Of a stretch of 64,000 nucleotides of DNA, positions 16,583 to 24,677 are shown one piece after another (within the stretch, counting starts at the first letter, position 1; each line of letters opens with the position of its first letter). Below the pieces are notes generated by a model, which did no database searches, was not told where the DNA came from, and saw only the letters and a list, made by a program, of their open reading frames with translations. The position numbers were made by a program, and so were the translations under genes. Source of the DNA: Microbacterium karelineae (GTDB lineage: Bacteria > Actinomycetota > Actinomycetes > Actinomycetales > Microbacteriaceae). The stretch is taken from the NCBI RefSeq assembly GCF_009745985.1, contig NZ_WFIX01000177.1, positions 1 to 64,000 of the forward strand. Direction: 5' to 3'.

Positions 16583-17247
16583 CGCGCGGGCTCCTGTGCG
16601 TCGAGGGGGAACGTCCGGAGGATCTCGAAGGGCGCGCCCGGCTCGCGTTCGATCGCGAGTGTGAGCGCGGTGAGGGGCACGTCGGCGCCCGCGACGTCGG
16701 AGAAGTGCTCGACGATCCGCTCGTCGATCGCGCCGGCTGCGCCATCCGCGAGCGCATTCGTCAGGGTGAGGTGCACCCGGAACTCGTCGAGCACGTACGG
16801 GTAGCCGTAGGCGTCGAGCAGCTCGCGCTGGCGGGCGCTCAGCCGCTCCGGCCGGCGCCGGGCGACCTCGTCCGCCGTGAGCGGGGCGCGGAAGAGCTCG
16901 AACTCCGCGACGATGCGCGCGGCGAGCGCGGCGATCGCCGTCTGCTCGGTGGGGACGAGCGCCCGGAAGCTCCCGATCGGGGCGGGGTGAAGTCCCGGGA
17001 GGACGATGGGCGCCTGCGCCGCCGCGAACCGCGCGAGCGCGCCTGCCAGCTCCCCCTCCGCGCGTCCGGGCGCGAGGCGGAACGGCGCCTTGAGCGTCGC
17101 GTGGAAGCCGTAGCGGCGCGGCTCGCTCGTCGCGGCCCTGACGTCGTCGCGCGCGAACCAACGCAGGGCGGCCTCGCGCACGCGGACCGCCGCCTCCGGG
17201 GCTCCGGACTCCGCGCCGGGCACACCGTAGATCGCGTATCTCGTCAT
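16579..17247 (-). CDS. DUF1045 protein of phosphonate operons, 2H phosphoesterase-like
   Basis: The 222-residue protein matches the family described as putative phosphonate metabolism protein (TIGR03223/DUF1045). It carries two HxTL motifs, FHATLKAPF near residue 49 and VHLTLTN near 164, the hallmark of 2H phosphoesterases, which open 2',3'- or 1,2-cyclic phosphates. The cluster lacks phnP, the phosphodiesterase that opens the cyclic ribose 1,2-phosphate produced by PhnJ, so this protein is a candidate for that step. That assignment is inference. It overlaps phnL and phnM. Confidence 0.88.
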   Translation of the reverse strand: MTRYAIYGVPGAESGAPEAAVRVREAALRWFARDDVRAATSEPRRYGFHATLKAPFRLAPGRAEGELAGALARFAAAQAPIVLPGLHPAPIGSFRALVPTEQTAIAALAARIVAEFELFRAPLTADEVARRRPERLSARQRELLDAYGYPYVLDEFRVHLTLTNALADGAAGAIDERIVEHFSDVAGADVPLTALTLAIEREPGAPFEILRTFPLDAQEPAR

Positions 17248-17975
17248 GCGGCCACCTCCTCCCGCGCCGGCGCGAACCGCCGCACGTCGACGATGTCGTC
17301 CGCCACGGCCTCGCGCACATCGGCATCGTGGAAGATCGCGAGCATGCCCGTGCCCGCGTCGAGGCGCTCGCGGATCATCTCGATGACGACGCCGCGGTTG
17401 CGGGCGTCGAGCGACGCCGTGGGCTCGTCGAGCAGCATGAGCGGGCGCTCGATCGCGAATCCGCGCGCGATGTTCACGCGCTGCTGCTCGCCGCCCGAGA
17501 ACGTCGCGGGTGGGAGGCCCCACAGCCGCTCGGGGATGCTGAGTCGCGCCAGCAGCTCGCCCGCCCGTTCGCGCGCCTGCCCACGGGCGGTTCCCCGCTC
17601 GACGAGCGGCTCGGCGACGACGTCGACGGCCGCGACGCGGGGCACGGCGCGGAGGAACTGGCTCACGTACCCCATGGTGTCGCGTCGCGCGGCGATCACG
17701 TCGCGCGGCGCGGCCGTGGCGAGGTCGAGCACGGATCCGCCGTGGCGGAGGAGGATCCGCCCGCGGCTGGCGCCGTAGCTGCCGAACACCATCTTCATGA
17801 TCGTGCTCTTGCCCGCCCCCGATTCGCCGCCGAGGACGACGCACCGCCCCCTCGGGACGTCGAAGGCCACGTCGCGCACGACGGGCAGCACCTGCGATCC
17901 CTGCAGGTGCAGCGTGAAGTCCTTGTCGACGCCGTCGAGCGAGAGCGCGGCATCGTGGGGCATGTCGTCTGTCAT
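17244..17975 (-). CDS. phnL: C-P lyase ABC-type ATPase PhnL
   Basis: The 243-residue ATPase has Walker A GGESGAGKST, the Q-loop YVSQFLRAVPRV (the FLRxVPR pattern is characteristic of PhnL), signature FSGGEQQR, and Walker B LLDEPTASLD. PhnL works with PhnG, H and I in attaching the phosphonate to the ribose of ATP; it is not a transporter ATPase despite its fold. It begins 3 bp after the phnK stop. Confidence 0.93.
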   Translation of the reverse strand: MTDDMPHDAALSLDGVDKDFTLHLQGSQVLPVVRDVAFDVPRGRCVVLGGESGAGKSTIMKMVFGSYGASRGRILLRHGGSVLDLATAAPRDVIAARRDTMGYVSQFLRAVPRVAAVDVVAEPLVERGTARGQARERAGELLARLSIPERLWGLPPATFSGGEQQRVNIARGFAIERPLMLLDEPTASLDARNRGVVIEMIRERLDAGTGMLAIFHDADVREAVADDIVDVRRFAPAREEVAA

Positions 17976-17978
17976 GGG

Positions 17979-18758
17979 TCAGCCCTGGAGGATCGAGGAG
18001 ACGAGCAGCTGCGTGTACGCCGCCTGCGGGTCGTCGAGGACGCGGTCGGTGAGGCCCTGCTCGATCACGAGCCCGTCCTTCATCACGAGCGTGCGGTGCG
18101 AGATGAGGCGCGCGACGGCGAGGTCGTGGGTGACGATGACGACGGCGAGCCCGAGGTCGGCGACGAGCGAGCGGATCAGGTCGAGCAGCCGCGCCTGCAC
18201 CGAGACGTCGAGTCCGCTGGTCGGCTCGTCCATGAACACGAGGCGTGGGCCGAACACGAGGTTGCGGGCGATCTGCACGCGCTGGCGCATGCCGCCCGAG
18301 AACGTCGCGGGGACCTCGTCCATGCGATCCGCCGGGATCTCGACGCGCTCGAGCCATTCGGCCGCCTGCCGCCGGATGAATCCGTAGTGCCGCGCGCCGT
18401 TCGCCATGAGGGGCTCGCCCACGTTCCCGCCCGCCGATACGTGCATGCGCAGCCCGTCGGCCGCGTTCTGGTGCACGAAGCCCCACTCGGTGCGCCACAG
18501 CCGGCGCACCTCGCGCTCGGACAGGGACGACAGGTCCGCGAGCTGGCCCGACTGCAGGAGGTAGCGAATGTCGCCCTCGTCGATCTGGAGCCGCTGGGAG
18601 AGCATGCCGAGCAGCGTCGACTTCCCGGATCCCGATTCGCCCACGACCGCGAGCACCTCGCCCGGCCACAGGTCGAACGACACGTCGCGGCATCCGAAGC
18701 GGTCGCCGTAGGCGTGCCCTGCTCCGGTCACGCTGAGGAGGGGAGGTTCGGGGATCAT
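17979..18758 (-). CDS. phnK: C-P lyase ABC-type ATPase PhnK
   Basis: The 259-residue ATPase has Walker A GESGSGKST, the segment TEWGFVHQNAADGLRM typical of PhnK, signature FSGGMRQR, Walker [12 protein letters not shown] and switch histidine VTHD. PhnK binds the PhnGHIJ core on PhnJ and is needed in vivo. The start overlaps the phnJ stop (ATGA). Confidence 0.93.
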   Translation of the reverse strand: MIPEPPLLSVTGAGHAYGDRFGCRDVSFDLWPGEVLAVVGESGSGKSTLLGMLSQRLQIDEGDIRYLLQSGQLADLSSLSEREVRRLWRTEWGFVHQNAADGLRMHVSAGGNVGEPLMANGARHYGFIRRQAAEWLERVEIPADRMDEVPATFSGGMRQRVQIARNLVFGPRLVFMDEPTSGLDVSVQARLLDLIRSLVADLGLAVVIVTHDLAVARLISHRTLVMKDGLVIEQGLTDRVLDDPQAAYTQLLVSSILQG

Positions 18759-19672
18759 GCGCTCGCTCCCTCGCGCTCGTGTGCGGCGCGCTCGCAGTGG
18801 TCGGTGTCGCTGCAGACGAAGATGGCGCCGCCGGAGTCGTCGGTGATGACCTCGTCGAGGTAGACGCCCTCCGATCCGCAGATCTCGCAGGGACGCTCGA
18901 ACGTCTGCGGCTCGAAGGGGACGTCCTCGAAGCCGAGCGAGACGACGTCCGTGTAGGGCGGGATCGCGTAGATGCGCTTCTCCCGGCCCGCCCCGAAGAG
19001 CTGGAGCGCGGGGCTCTGGTGCATCTTCGGGTTGTCGAAGCTCGGCACGGGCGAGGGCGCCGCGACGTAGCGCCCGTTCACCATCACCGGATAGTCGTAG
19101 GTCCTCGCGACGTGACCGTACCGGGCGATGTCCTCATAGAGCTTCACGTACATGAGGCCGTACTCCTCGAGGGCGTGCAGGCGCCTCGTCTCGGTCTCCC
19201 GGGGTTCGAGGAAGCGCATCGGCTCGGGGATCGGCACCTGGTAGACGATCGTCTGCCCCTCGGCGAGCGGCGTCTCCGGGATCCGGTGGCGCGTCTGGAT
19301 GATCGTCGCCTGGTCGGTGCGGGTCGTCGAGGCGGCCCCGGCGACGCGCTCGAAGAACCGACGGATCGACACGGCGTTCGTCGTGTCGTCCGCGCCCTGG
19401 TCGATGACCTTGAGCCTGTCGACGGATCCGATGATCGAGGCCGTCACCTGGACGCCGCCCGTCCCCCACCCGCGCGGCATCGGCACCTCGCGCGAGGCGA
19501 ACGGCACCTGGAAGCCGGGGATCGCGACGCCCTTGAGGAGCGCGCGCCGCACGACGCGCTTGGTCTGCTCGTCGAGGTATCCCTCGTTGTAGACGATCCG
19601 CGGCGGGCCCATGGATGCGGGGGACCCGCGCGTCGCGGATACGACGTGTGGGGAAAGATCAGGGACAGTCAT
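18755..19672 (-). CDS. phnJ: Carbon-phosphorus lyase PhnJ (radical SAM)
   Basis: PhnJ breaks the carbon-phosphorus bond of ribosyl 5-phosphate 1-phosphonates using SAM and a 4Fe-4S cluster, giving an alkane and a cyclic ribose phosphate. The cluster-binding pattern CX2CX21CX5C is exactly present near residues 263-293 (CEIC ... VCSDTDHC). Conserved GYLDEQTKR and MPRGWGTGG segments lie near the N-terminus. At 305 residues it is slightly longer than E. coli PhnJ because of a 20-residue N-terminal extension. Its first 14 bases overlap phnI. Confidence 0.96.
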   Translation of the reverse strand: MTVPDLSPHVVSATRGSPASMGPPRIVYNEGYLDEQTKRVVRRALLKGVAIPGFQVPFASREVPMPRGWGTGGVQVTASIIGSVDRLKVIDQGADDTTNAVSIRRFFERVAGAASTTRTDQATIIQTRHRIPETPLAEGQTIVYQVPIPEPMRFLEPRETETRRLHALEEYGLMYVKLYEDIARYGHVARTYDYPVMVNGRYVAAPSPVPSFDNPKMHQSPALQLFGAGREKRIYAIPPYTDVVSLGFEDVPFEPQTFERPCEICGSEGVYLDEVITDDSGGAIFVCSDTDHCERAAHEREGASA

Positions 19673-20723
19673 CGTGTTCCTCCCTCAGCCGCCGGATGAG
19701 CCCGAGCTCAGCCTGGAAGTCGACGTAGTGCGGCAGCTTCAGGTGCTCGACGAACCCGGTCGCCTGCACGTTGTCGCTGTGCGCGATGACGAACTCCTCG
19801 TCCTGCGCGGGGCTCACGGCGCGCTCGCCGAACTCGTCCTTCCGCAGCGCCCTGTCGACGAGCGACATCGACATCGCCTTGCGTTCGGCGCGGCCGAAGG
19901 CGAGGCCGTAGCCGCGCGTGAACTGCGGGGGCCGCTCGGCGGATCCCACGAACTGATTCACCATCTGGCACTCCGTCACCTCGATGCGGCCGATCGGGAT
20001 CTCGTGACCGATCTCGGGCGCGTCGAACACGACCTCGACCTCGCCGACGCGCACCTCCCCCACGAAGGGGTGCGTGTTCCCGAAACCGCGCTGGGTCGAG
20101 TAGCCCAGCGAGAGGAGGAAGCCCTCGTCCCCCCGCGCGAGCGCCTGCAGCCGCTCGGCGCGCGTCATCGGGAACGTCGTCGACTCGCGCGTGAGGTCTC
20201 CCGGATCCGGGTCGGCCCAGCCCTCCGGCCGGTCGGGCTCGACGAGCGCGTCCCGCCCGAGCAGGTCGGTCACGCGCGGCATCGGCTCGTCGAGGTCGGC
20301 GTCGGGCTCGGGGACGGGCGGCGTCGCCAGCTCGTCCGCGAGCAGCCGATGGGTGTAGTCGAAGGTCGCGCCGAGCTGCTGGCCGCCCGGCACGTCCTTG
20401 AACGTCGCCGACACCCGCCGCTCGCTCGGGAGCCCCGCGGTGTCGAGGGGCTCTGTGACGCCGAAGCGCGGGAGGGTCGTGCGATACGAGCGGAGCAGCG
20501 TGATCGCCTCGAGGACGTCGCCCTGAGCCTGCAGGAGCGCCTTGGCGGCCAGATCCGGATCGCAGAGGGACCCCTCGTTCATGACGCGCGCGACGAGCAC
20601 GCCCATCTGGTCGCGCAGCTGCGCGAGGCCGATGCGGCCCTCTTCCCCGCCCGCCCCGCGCTTCGCGAGGAGCGCGTGCGCGTTCGCGATCGCCCGCTCG
20701 CCGCCCTTGACCGCCACGTACAT
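19659..20723 (-). CDS. phnI: C-P lyase core subunit PhnI
   Basis: The 354-residue protein, the same length as E. coli PhnI, begins MYVAVKGGERAIANAH, the family's signature start. It is the nucleosidase-like subunit that with G, H and L forms alpha-D-ribose 1-phosphonate 5-triphosphate from ATP and the phosphonate. The downstream GYGLAFGRAERKAMSM region near 265 and the histidine-containing HSDNVQATGFVEHLKLPHYVDF region near 310 are conserved. The ATG at 20723 fits the family start better than longer in-frame starts and overlaps the phnH stop. Confidence 0.95.
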   Translation of the reverse strand: MYVAVKGGERAIANAHALLAKRGAGGEEGRIGLAQLRDQMGVLVARVMNEGSLCDPDLAAKALLQAQGDVLEAITLLRSYRTTLPRFGVTEPLDTAGLPSERRVSATFKDVPGGQQLGATFDYTHRLLADELATPPVPEPDADLDEPMPRVTDLLGRDALVEPDRPEGWADPDPGDLTRESTTFPMTRAERLQALARGDEGFLLSLGYSTQRGFGNTHPFVGEVRVGEVEVVFDAPEIGHEIPIGRIEVTECQMVNQFVGSAERPPQFTRGYGLAFGRAERKAMSMSLVDRALRKDEFGERAVSPAQDEEFVIAHSDNVQATGFVEHLKLPHYVDFQAELGLIRRLREEHDDCP

Positions 20724-21340
20724 CAGGCGCCCCGCCCCTCGGCCAGCGCCGTCGTGCGCGGCAGTCCGCGCAGTGCCCCGCGCTCGGCGAGGATCAGGTC
20801 GACGCCGCGCGGGAACCGTGCGAGGTTGGCCCGCCACGCCGGGAGGAAGCCGCCCGGGAGGCCGGCGCCGTCCCATTCCGCAGATCCGTCGATGCCCGGC
20901 CCCGTCGCGACGAACGACCCCGTCGGCTTCACGCCCGTCGCGTCGACGATGACCGTCGCCGAGAGGTGCGGCTCCTCATCGGATCCCGCCGCCAGCTCGT
21001 CGAGGGCGGGCATCGCCGATGGGCACGACGCGACGCAGAAGAGCGCATCGCCCGCGGCGTCCGCGATCCGGGCGCCCGTGTGGAAGCGGATCCAGGCCTC
21101 GACCTCACCGGATCGGCGGAGCGCGTCGTCGAGCCAGATGGGCGTCTGCTCGTCGCACAGCGCGAGGACGACGGCGCCCGCCTCGGGGCCGAGGGGCGCC
21201 GGCGGCGTCACGCGTGCGTCGAAGGCGTGCCGCCGCGTCGGGCGGGCGAGCGCGTCGAGGGCCGTGCGGAACACGCGCTGCGCATCGCGGACCGGCGCGG
21301 GGAACCCCGGGTGCCGGATGGCCGCCGCGGAGGCGCTCAT
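20723..21340 (-). CDS. phnH: C-P lyase core subunit PhnH
   Basis: The 205-residue protein matches PhnH, with FPAPVRDAQRVFRTALDALARP at the N-terminus and LPGGFLPAWRANLARFPRGVDLIL near residue 160, the two most conserved parts of the family. It is a structural subunit of the PhnGHIJ complex. Coupled to both neighbours by overlapping stop/start codons. Confidence 0.93.
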   Translation of the reverse strand: MSASAAAIRHPGFPAPVRDAQRVFRTALDALARPTRRHAFDARVTPPAPLGPEAGAVVLALCDEQTPIWLDDALRRSGEVEAWIRFHTGARIADAAGDALFCVASCPSAMPALDELAAGSDEEPHLSATVIVDATGVKPTGSFVATGPGIDGSAEWDGAGLPGGFLPAWRANLARFPRGVDLILAERGALRGLPRTTALAEGRGA

Positions 21341-21828
21341 TCGTCGTCCTCGCCGTCTGGGCCGTCGTTCTCGCGGGCGACCGTGAAGAAGTCCACGACG
21401 GTGCTGCGGGCGTCGGCCCTCCGACGGCGATCGGCGTCGGCCTGGCGCCGCTCGAGCGGATCGATCACGTCGGCGAGCACGCGCTCGCGCAGCGCGGATC
21501 CGGCGAGCCCGTCGAAGATCGCGGCGAGCACCGCATGCTCGGGGTGGCTCCCGAGGACGTACGCCGTCCCGATCGCCTCGTCGCCGGATCCGCGCACCGC
21601 GACCGTCGCCCGGGTGACGGTCGCCTCCCCCAAGTGGAACCGGTCGCCCGTCCCTCCCGCGCGCGCCTGCACCATCACGAGGCCCGCCTCGGGGCCGCGG
21701 AGGTGCTCGACGTCGGGGCGGTCATCGCCCCATGCCCGCCAGAGGTCGGCGAGCTCGGCCTCCGTCGCGCCCGCGAGCACGCGCGCCGTGCGCGCCCGCT
21801 CCGCGGGGGTCCGCTCTGTCGTGGTCAT
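21337..21828 (-). CDS. phnG: C-P lyase core subunit PhnG
   Basis: The 163-residue protein corresponds to PhnG, with the conserved FHLGEATVTRATV and GTAYVLGSHPEHA segments and an R-T/D-F-F end (STVVDFFTVAREND). PhnG supports the first step of the C-P lyase pathway. It is the first gene of the enzyme operon. I chose the ATG at 21828 because the longer reading frame upstream runs through the regulatory repeats and is not family-like. Confidence 0.9.
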   Translation of the reverse strand: MTTTERTPAERARTARVLAGATEAELADLWRAWGDDRPDVEHLRGPEAGLVMVQARAGGTGDRFHLGEATVTRATVAVRGSGDEAIGTAYVLGSHPEHAVLAAIFDGLAGSALRERVLADVIDPLERRQADADRRRRADARSTVVDFFTVARENDGPDGEDDE

Positions 21829-21872
21829 GACTCGAGCGTCGCCGCCCCACGTGACCCGCCCGCGCCCCACCC

Positions 21873-21901
21873 GTGAACGCGGTATGAACCGCCAGGTAAA
21901 C
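21873..21901 (-). promoter_or_regulatory. PHO-box-like direct repeats upstream of phnG
   Basis: On the minus strand the hexamers GTTTAC, GTTCAT and GTTCAC (plus-strand positions 21896, 21884 and 21873) follow each other at 12 and 11 nt, resembling the GTTCACC direct-repeat units bound by PhoP/RegX3 in actinobacteria. They end 45 nt before phnG. No clear -10 box is seen between them and phnG. Confidence 0.5.
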
Positions 21902-21920
21902 CGCAGGTAGCCTGTCGCGA

Positions 21921-21935
21921 ACTTGTGCAACAAGT
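21921..21935. promoter_or_regulatory. Palindromic operator ACTTGT-N3-ACAAGT
   Basis: A perfect 6-bp inverted repeat with three central bases lies upstream of phnG. Its size and GT/AC half-sites resemble operators of HutC-type GntR regulators, so PhnF is a candidate. The half-site ACTTGT recurs at 21998-22003 and, on the minus strand, at 25780-25785 upstream of phnD. Confidence 0.5.
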
Positions 21936-21962
21936 GCGGCCCGCAGGTCCACAGGTCTTCAA

Positions 21963-21991
21963 CGAGTCCGCCGCGAACTGCAGCGGACTCG
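21963..21991 (-). terminator. Hairpin between phnE and phnG
   Basis: CGAGTCCGC and GCGGACTCG form 9-bp arms around an 11-nt loop, 25 nt beyond the phnE stop. It could end the transporter transcript or reduce read-through into phnG. Confidence 0.5.
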
Positions 21992-22015
21992 GCGGAGACT
22001 TGTGGATCTGTCGAG

Positions 22016-23743
22016 TCAGATGACGACGCGGCGCACCCAGGCGCTGATCGCCTCGAGCGTCAGGACGACGGCGAGGATCAGGATGATGATGAAGGTCACC
22101 ACGTCGAACTCCAGCACCCGATGGGCCTGCATCAGGTAGAAGCCGATCCCTCCCGCCCCGACGATGCCGAGCAGCGTCGCCGCGCGGATGTTGACGTCGA
22201 GCTGGTACATGATGTGGGCCACGAACGCGGGCAGCGCCTGGCGCAGCGTCGCGGCCGCGTACACCTGCACGCCGGTCGCGCCGCCCGTGCGCACCGCGTC
22301 CTGCACGCGCACATCGCTCTCCTCGAGCGAGTCGGCGACGAGCTTGCCGAGCAGGCCGATGGATCCGATCCCGAGGGCGAGCGCACCGGGCACGGGGCCG
22401 AGGCCCATGATGACGATGAAGATGATCGCGAGGATCAGTTCGGGGAACGCGCGCACGCACACGATGAGCACACGGAACGTCATCGCCACGGCGGCGTTCG
22501 GCGCGACGTTGCGCGCCGCGAGCGAGCCGATCGGGATCGCGATGACGACGCCGATGAGCGTCGACGCGAGGCCGATCTGCACCGTGACGATCATCGCGTC
22601 GAGCAGCTTGTCCCACAGCCCGCCGTCGGACGGCGGGAAGAACAGCACGGCGGTCTGGGGGAGGTCGACGAGGCCGACGACGAAGGCGACGGGGTCGATC
22701 TCGGCGCCGACGATCGCGGCGCCGACGATGACGACGACGGCCGACAGGCCGAGGAAGCGGCGGATCCGCTCACCGTCCCACTGCGGCGCGGTGCGGATGG
22801 ATCCGTCCTTCGCGCGCTGCGGCTCGTGCGTCGCGTCGGGCCTCGTGACCCATCCGTCGGACAGGCGGTCGAGCGCTCCGAGGATCCCGCGCCGCCGGCC
22901 GTTCGAGCGGCCGAGGAGCGCCGTGCGGATGCCGCCCGAGATCAGCTCGATGACGACGCACAGCACGAGGACGACGAGCGCGAGCGCCATGCCGCGCTGG
23001 TAGTTCATCGTGTTCAGCGCGTCGGCGAGGGCGAGGCCGATGCCGCCGACGCCCACGTAGCCGAGGATGACCGATGTGCGCAGGTTGATGTCGAAGCGGT
23101 GCAGCGCCGTCGCGACGATCTGCGGCATGAGGGGCGGGATGACGCCCGAGAGGATCTGCTGCCACCGCGACGCGCCCGCGGCGCGGAGCGCCTCGACGGG
23201 CCCGCGGTCGAGCTCCTCGATCGCGTCGGCGTAGAGCTTGCCGACCATCCCGACGGAGTGGAGCCCCATGGCGAGGATCCCCGGCACGGCGCCGAGGCCG
23301 AACATGCGGAAGAAGATGATCGCGAGCACGAGATCCGGGATCGCGCGCAGCACGACGATGAGGGTGCGGCTCGCGCCGCCGAGCCACCGGCTCGGCGTCG
23401 TCGCGGACGCCGCGAAGATCGCGATGGGGAGGCTGAGCATCACCGACAGCGCCGTCGCGATCGTCACGATCGCGAGCGTCTGGAGGGTGAGGGAGACGAG
23501 CTCGCCGATCGGCGGGAAGTCCAGCGGCATCGTGCGCGAGATGAAGTCCGCGGCGTACTCGAGTCCGCTCGCGATCGTCGCGAATGAGATGTCGAGCTCG
23601 ACGAACGACCAGATCGCGGCGGCGAGGAAGCCGAGCATGACGGCCCACACCGCGACCGTCTGCGCGGCGGGGGCAGGACGCTTCGGCACGGGGAGACCCC
23701 GTTGCGCGCTCCGCTGCGGGGCGACGGGGACGATCGTCGCCAC
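22016..23743 (-). CDS. phnE: Phosphonate ABC permease PhnE, two permease domains fused
   Basis: The 575-residue protein contains two complete PhnE-type permease domains joined head to tail, about residues 20-280 and 315-575. Each has a coupling-loop motif (ADAIEELDRGPVEALRAAGAS and ADSLEESDVRVQDAVRTGGAT) followed by a VGVGGIG or VGAGGIG segment. Single-domain PhnE proteins are about 260-290 residues, so this is a natural tandem fusion that forms the whole channel. The GTG at 23743, right after the phnC stop, is the chosen start; no better ATG exists. Confidence 0.93.
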   Translation of the reverse strand: MATIVPVAPQRSAQRGLPVPKRPAPAAQTVAVWAVMLGFLAAAIWSFVELDISFATIASGLEYAADFISRTMPLDFPPIGELVSLTLQTLAIVTIATALSVMLSLPIAIFAASATTPSRWLGGASRTLIVVLRAIPDLVLAIIFFRMFGLGAVPGILAMGLHSVGMVGKLYADAIEELDRGPVEALRAAGASRWQQILSGVIPPLMPQIVATALHRFDINLRTSVILGYVGVGGIGLALADALNTMNYQRGMALALVVLVLCVVIELISGGIRTALLGRSNGRRRGILGALDRLSDGWVTRPDATHEPQRAKDGSIRTAPQWDGERIRRFLGLSAVVVIVGAAIVGAEIDPVAFVVGLVDLPQTAVLFFPPSDGGLWDKLLDAMIVTVQIGLASTLIGVVIAIPIGSLAARNVAPNAAVAMTFRVLIVCVRAFPELILAIIFIVIMGLGPVPGALALGIGSIGLLGKLVADSLEESDVRVQDAVRTGGATGVQVYAAATLRQALPAFVAHIMYQLDVNIRAATLLGIVGAGGIGFYLMQAHRVLEFDVVTFIIILILAVVLTLEAISAWVRRVVI

Positions 23744-23745
23744 GC

Positions 23746-24597
23746 TCAGGCCTCGGCCGTCTCGCCCGACGCGACCGCTTCCGGGGCCGAGACAGCGTGG
23801 TAGATCTCGAAGACGTCCTCGTTGCTGAGCCGATCCACGGCGCGGTCGAGCACGACCCGCCCCGCCTGCAGGCCCGTGATCCGGTTGCCGAACTCCATCG
23901 CGAGCTCGACCTGGTGGAGGCTGCAGATGACCGTGAGCCCCAGCTCGGACGAGATCTCCCGCAGGAGCTCCATCACACCGCCCGATGACACGGGGTCGAG
24001 CGACGCGACGGGCTCGTCGGCGAGGAGCACGACGGGCTCCTGGATGAGGGCGCGGGCGATCGCGACGCGCTGCTGCTGCCCGCCCGAGAGCGTGTCGGCG
24101 CGCTGGAACGCCTTGTCGGCGAGGCCCACGCGCGCAAGGTGCGCCATCGCCTGCTCCTTCACGGCGCGGGGATAGCTGAACAGCCCGATCCGCGGCCCGC
24201 GCAGGGCGCCGAGGCGGCCCGTGCACACGTTCTCGAGCACGGACATGGATCCGACGAGGTGGAAGTGCTGGAAGATCATGCCGACCCGGGTGCGCAGCGT
24301 CCGCAGCTCGCGCTGGTTCGCGGCGTGCACGGGCAGGCCGAGCGTGTGGACCTCGCCGGACGTGGGCAGGTGCAGCCCGTTGATGTGGCGCAGCAGCGTC
24401 GACTTGCCCGAGCCGGAGAGCCCGAGGAGGACGTTGATCTCACCGGGGGTGAAGTCGACCGTCACGTCGTCGAGCGCGGTCACCTGGCCGAAGCGCTTCG
24501 TGACGCTGGACATGCGCACGGCGTCGTCCACCTGATCCGGCGTCAGCTCGGGGATGCCGGCGGTCATCGCCTGCCGGATGTCTGCGACGTTCGTCAT
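23746..24597 (-). CDS. phnC: Phosphonate ABC transporter ATPase PhnC
   Basis: The 283-residue ATPase has Walker A GLSGSGKST, Q-loop IFQHFHLVGSMSVLENV and the TGRLGALR segment typical of PhnC, signature LSGGQQQR, Walker B LLADEPVASLD and the switch histidine in CSLHQ. It powers import through the fused PhnE. An extra stretch of about 25 residues precedes the ATPase domain. It follows phnD after an 80-bp gap with a hairpin. Confidence 0.94.
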   Translation of the reverse strand: MTNVADIRQAMTAGIPELTPDQVDDAVRMSSVTKRFGQVTALDDVTVDFTPGEINVLLGLSGSGKSTLLRHINGLHLPTSGEVHTLGLPVHAANQRELRTLRTRVGMIFQHFHLVGSMSVLENVCTGRLGALRGPRIGLFSYPRAVKEQAMAHLARVGLADKAFQRADTLSGGQQQRVAIARALIQEPVVLLADEPVASLDPVSSGGVMELLREISSELGLTVICSLHQVELAMEFGNRITGLQAGRVVLDRAVDRLSNEDVFEIYHAVSAPEAVASGETAEA

Positions 24598-24629
24598 GGT
24601 CTTCTCCTCATGCTCCGTTCACGTGCCGA

Positions 24630-24662
24630 GCGGGCGGGGCCCCGAACCGGTGCCCCGCCCGC
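24630..24662 (-). terminator. Hairpin in the phnD-phnC gap
   Basis: GCGGGCGGGGC and GCCCCGCCCGC form perfect 11-bp arms with an 11-nt loop, 15 nt after the phnD stop. Such hairpins behind binding-protein genes often protect that mRNA or partly terminate, so PhnD would outnumber PhnC and PhnE. Role inferred. Confidence 0.6.
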
Positions 24663-24677
24663 CGTGGGCCGCGTGCG

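Noticed and set aside
16579-17247. Calling the DUF1045 protein PhnP
   Set aside because: It lacks the metallo-beta-lactamase motifs (HxHxDH) of PhnP; any shared role would be by analogy, so it is only listed as a hypothesis.
21829-21933. Longer N-terminus for phnG starting at 21933
   Set aside because: It would translate the PHO-like repeats and add 35 residues not seen in PhnG; the ATG at 21828 fits.
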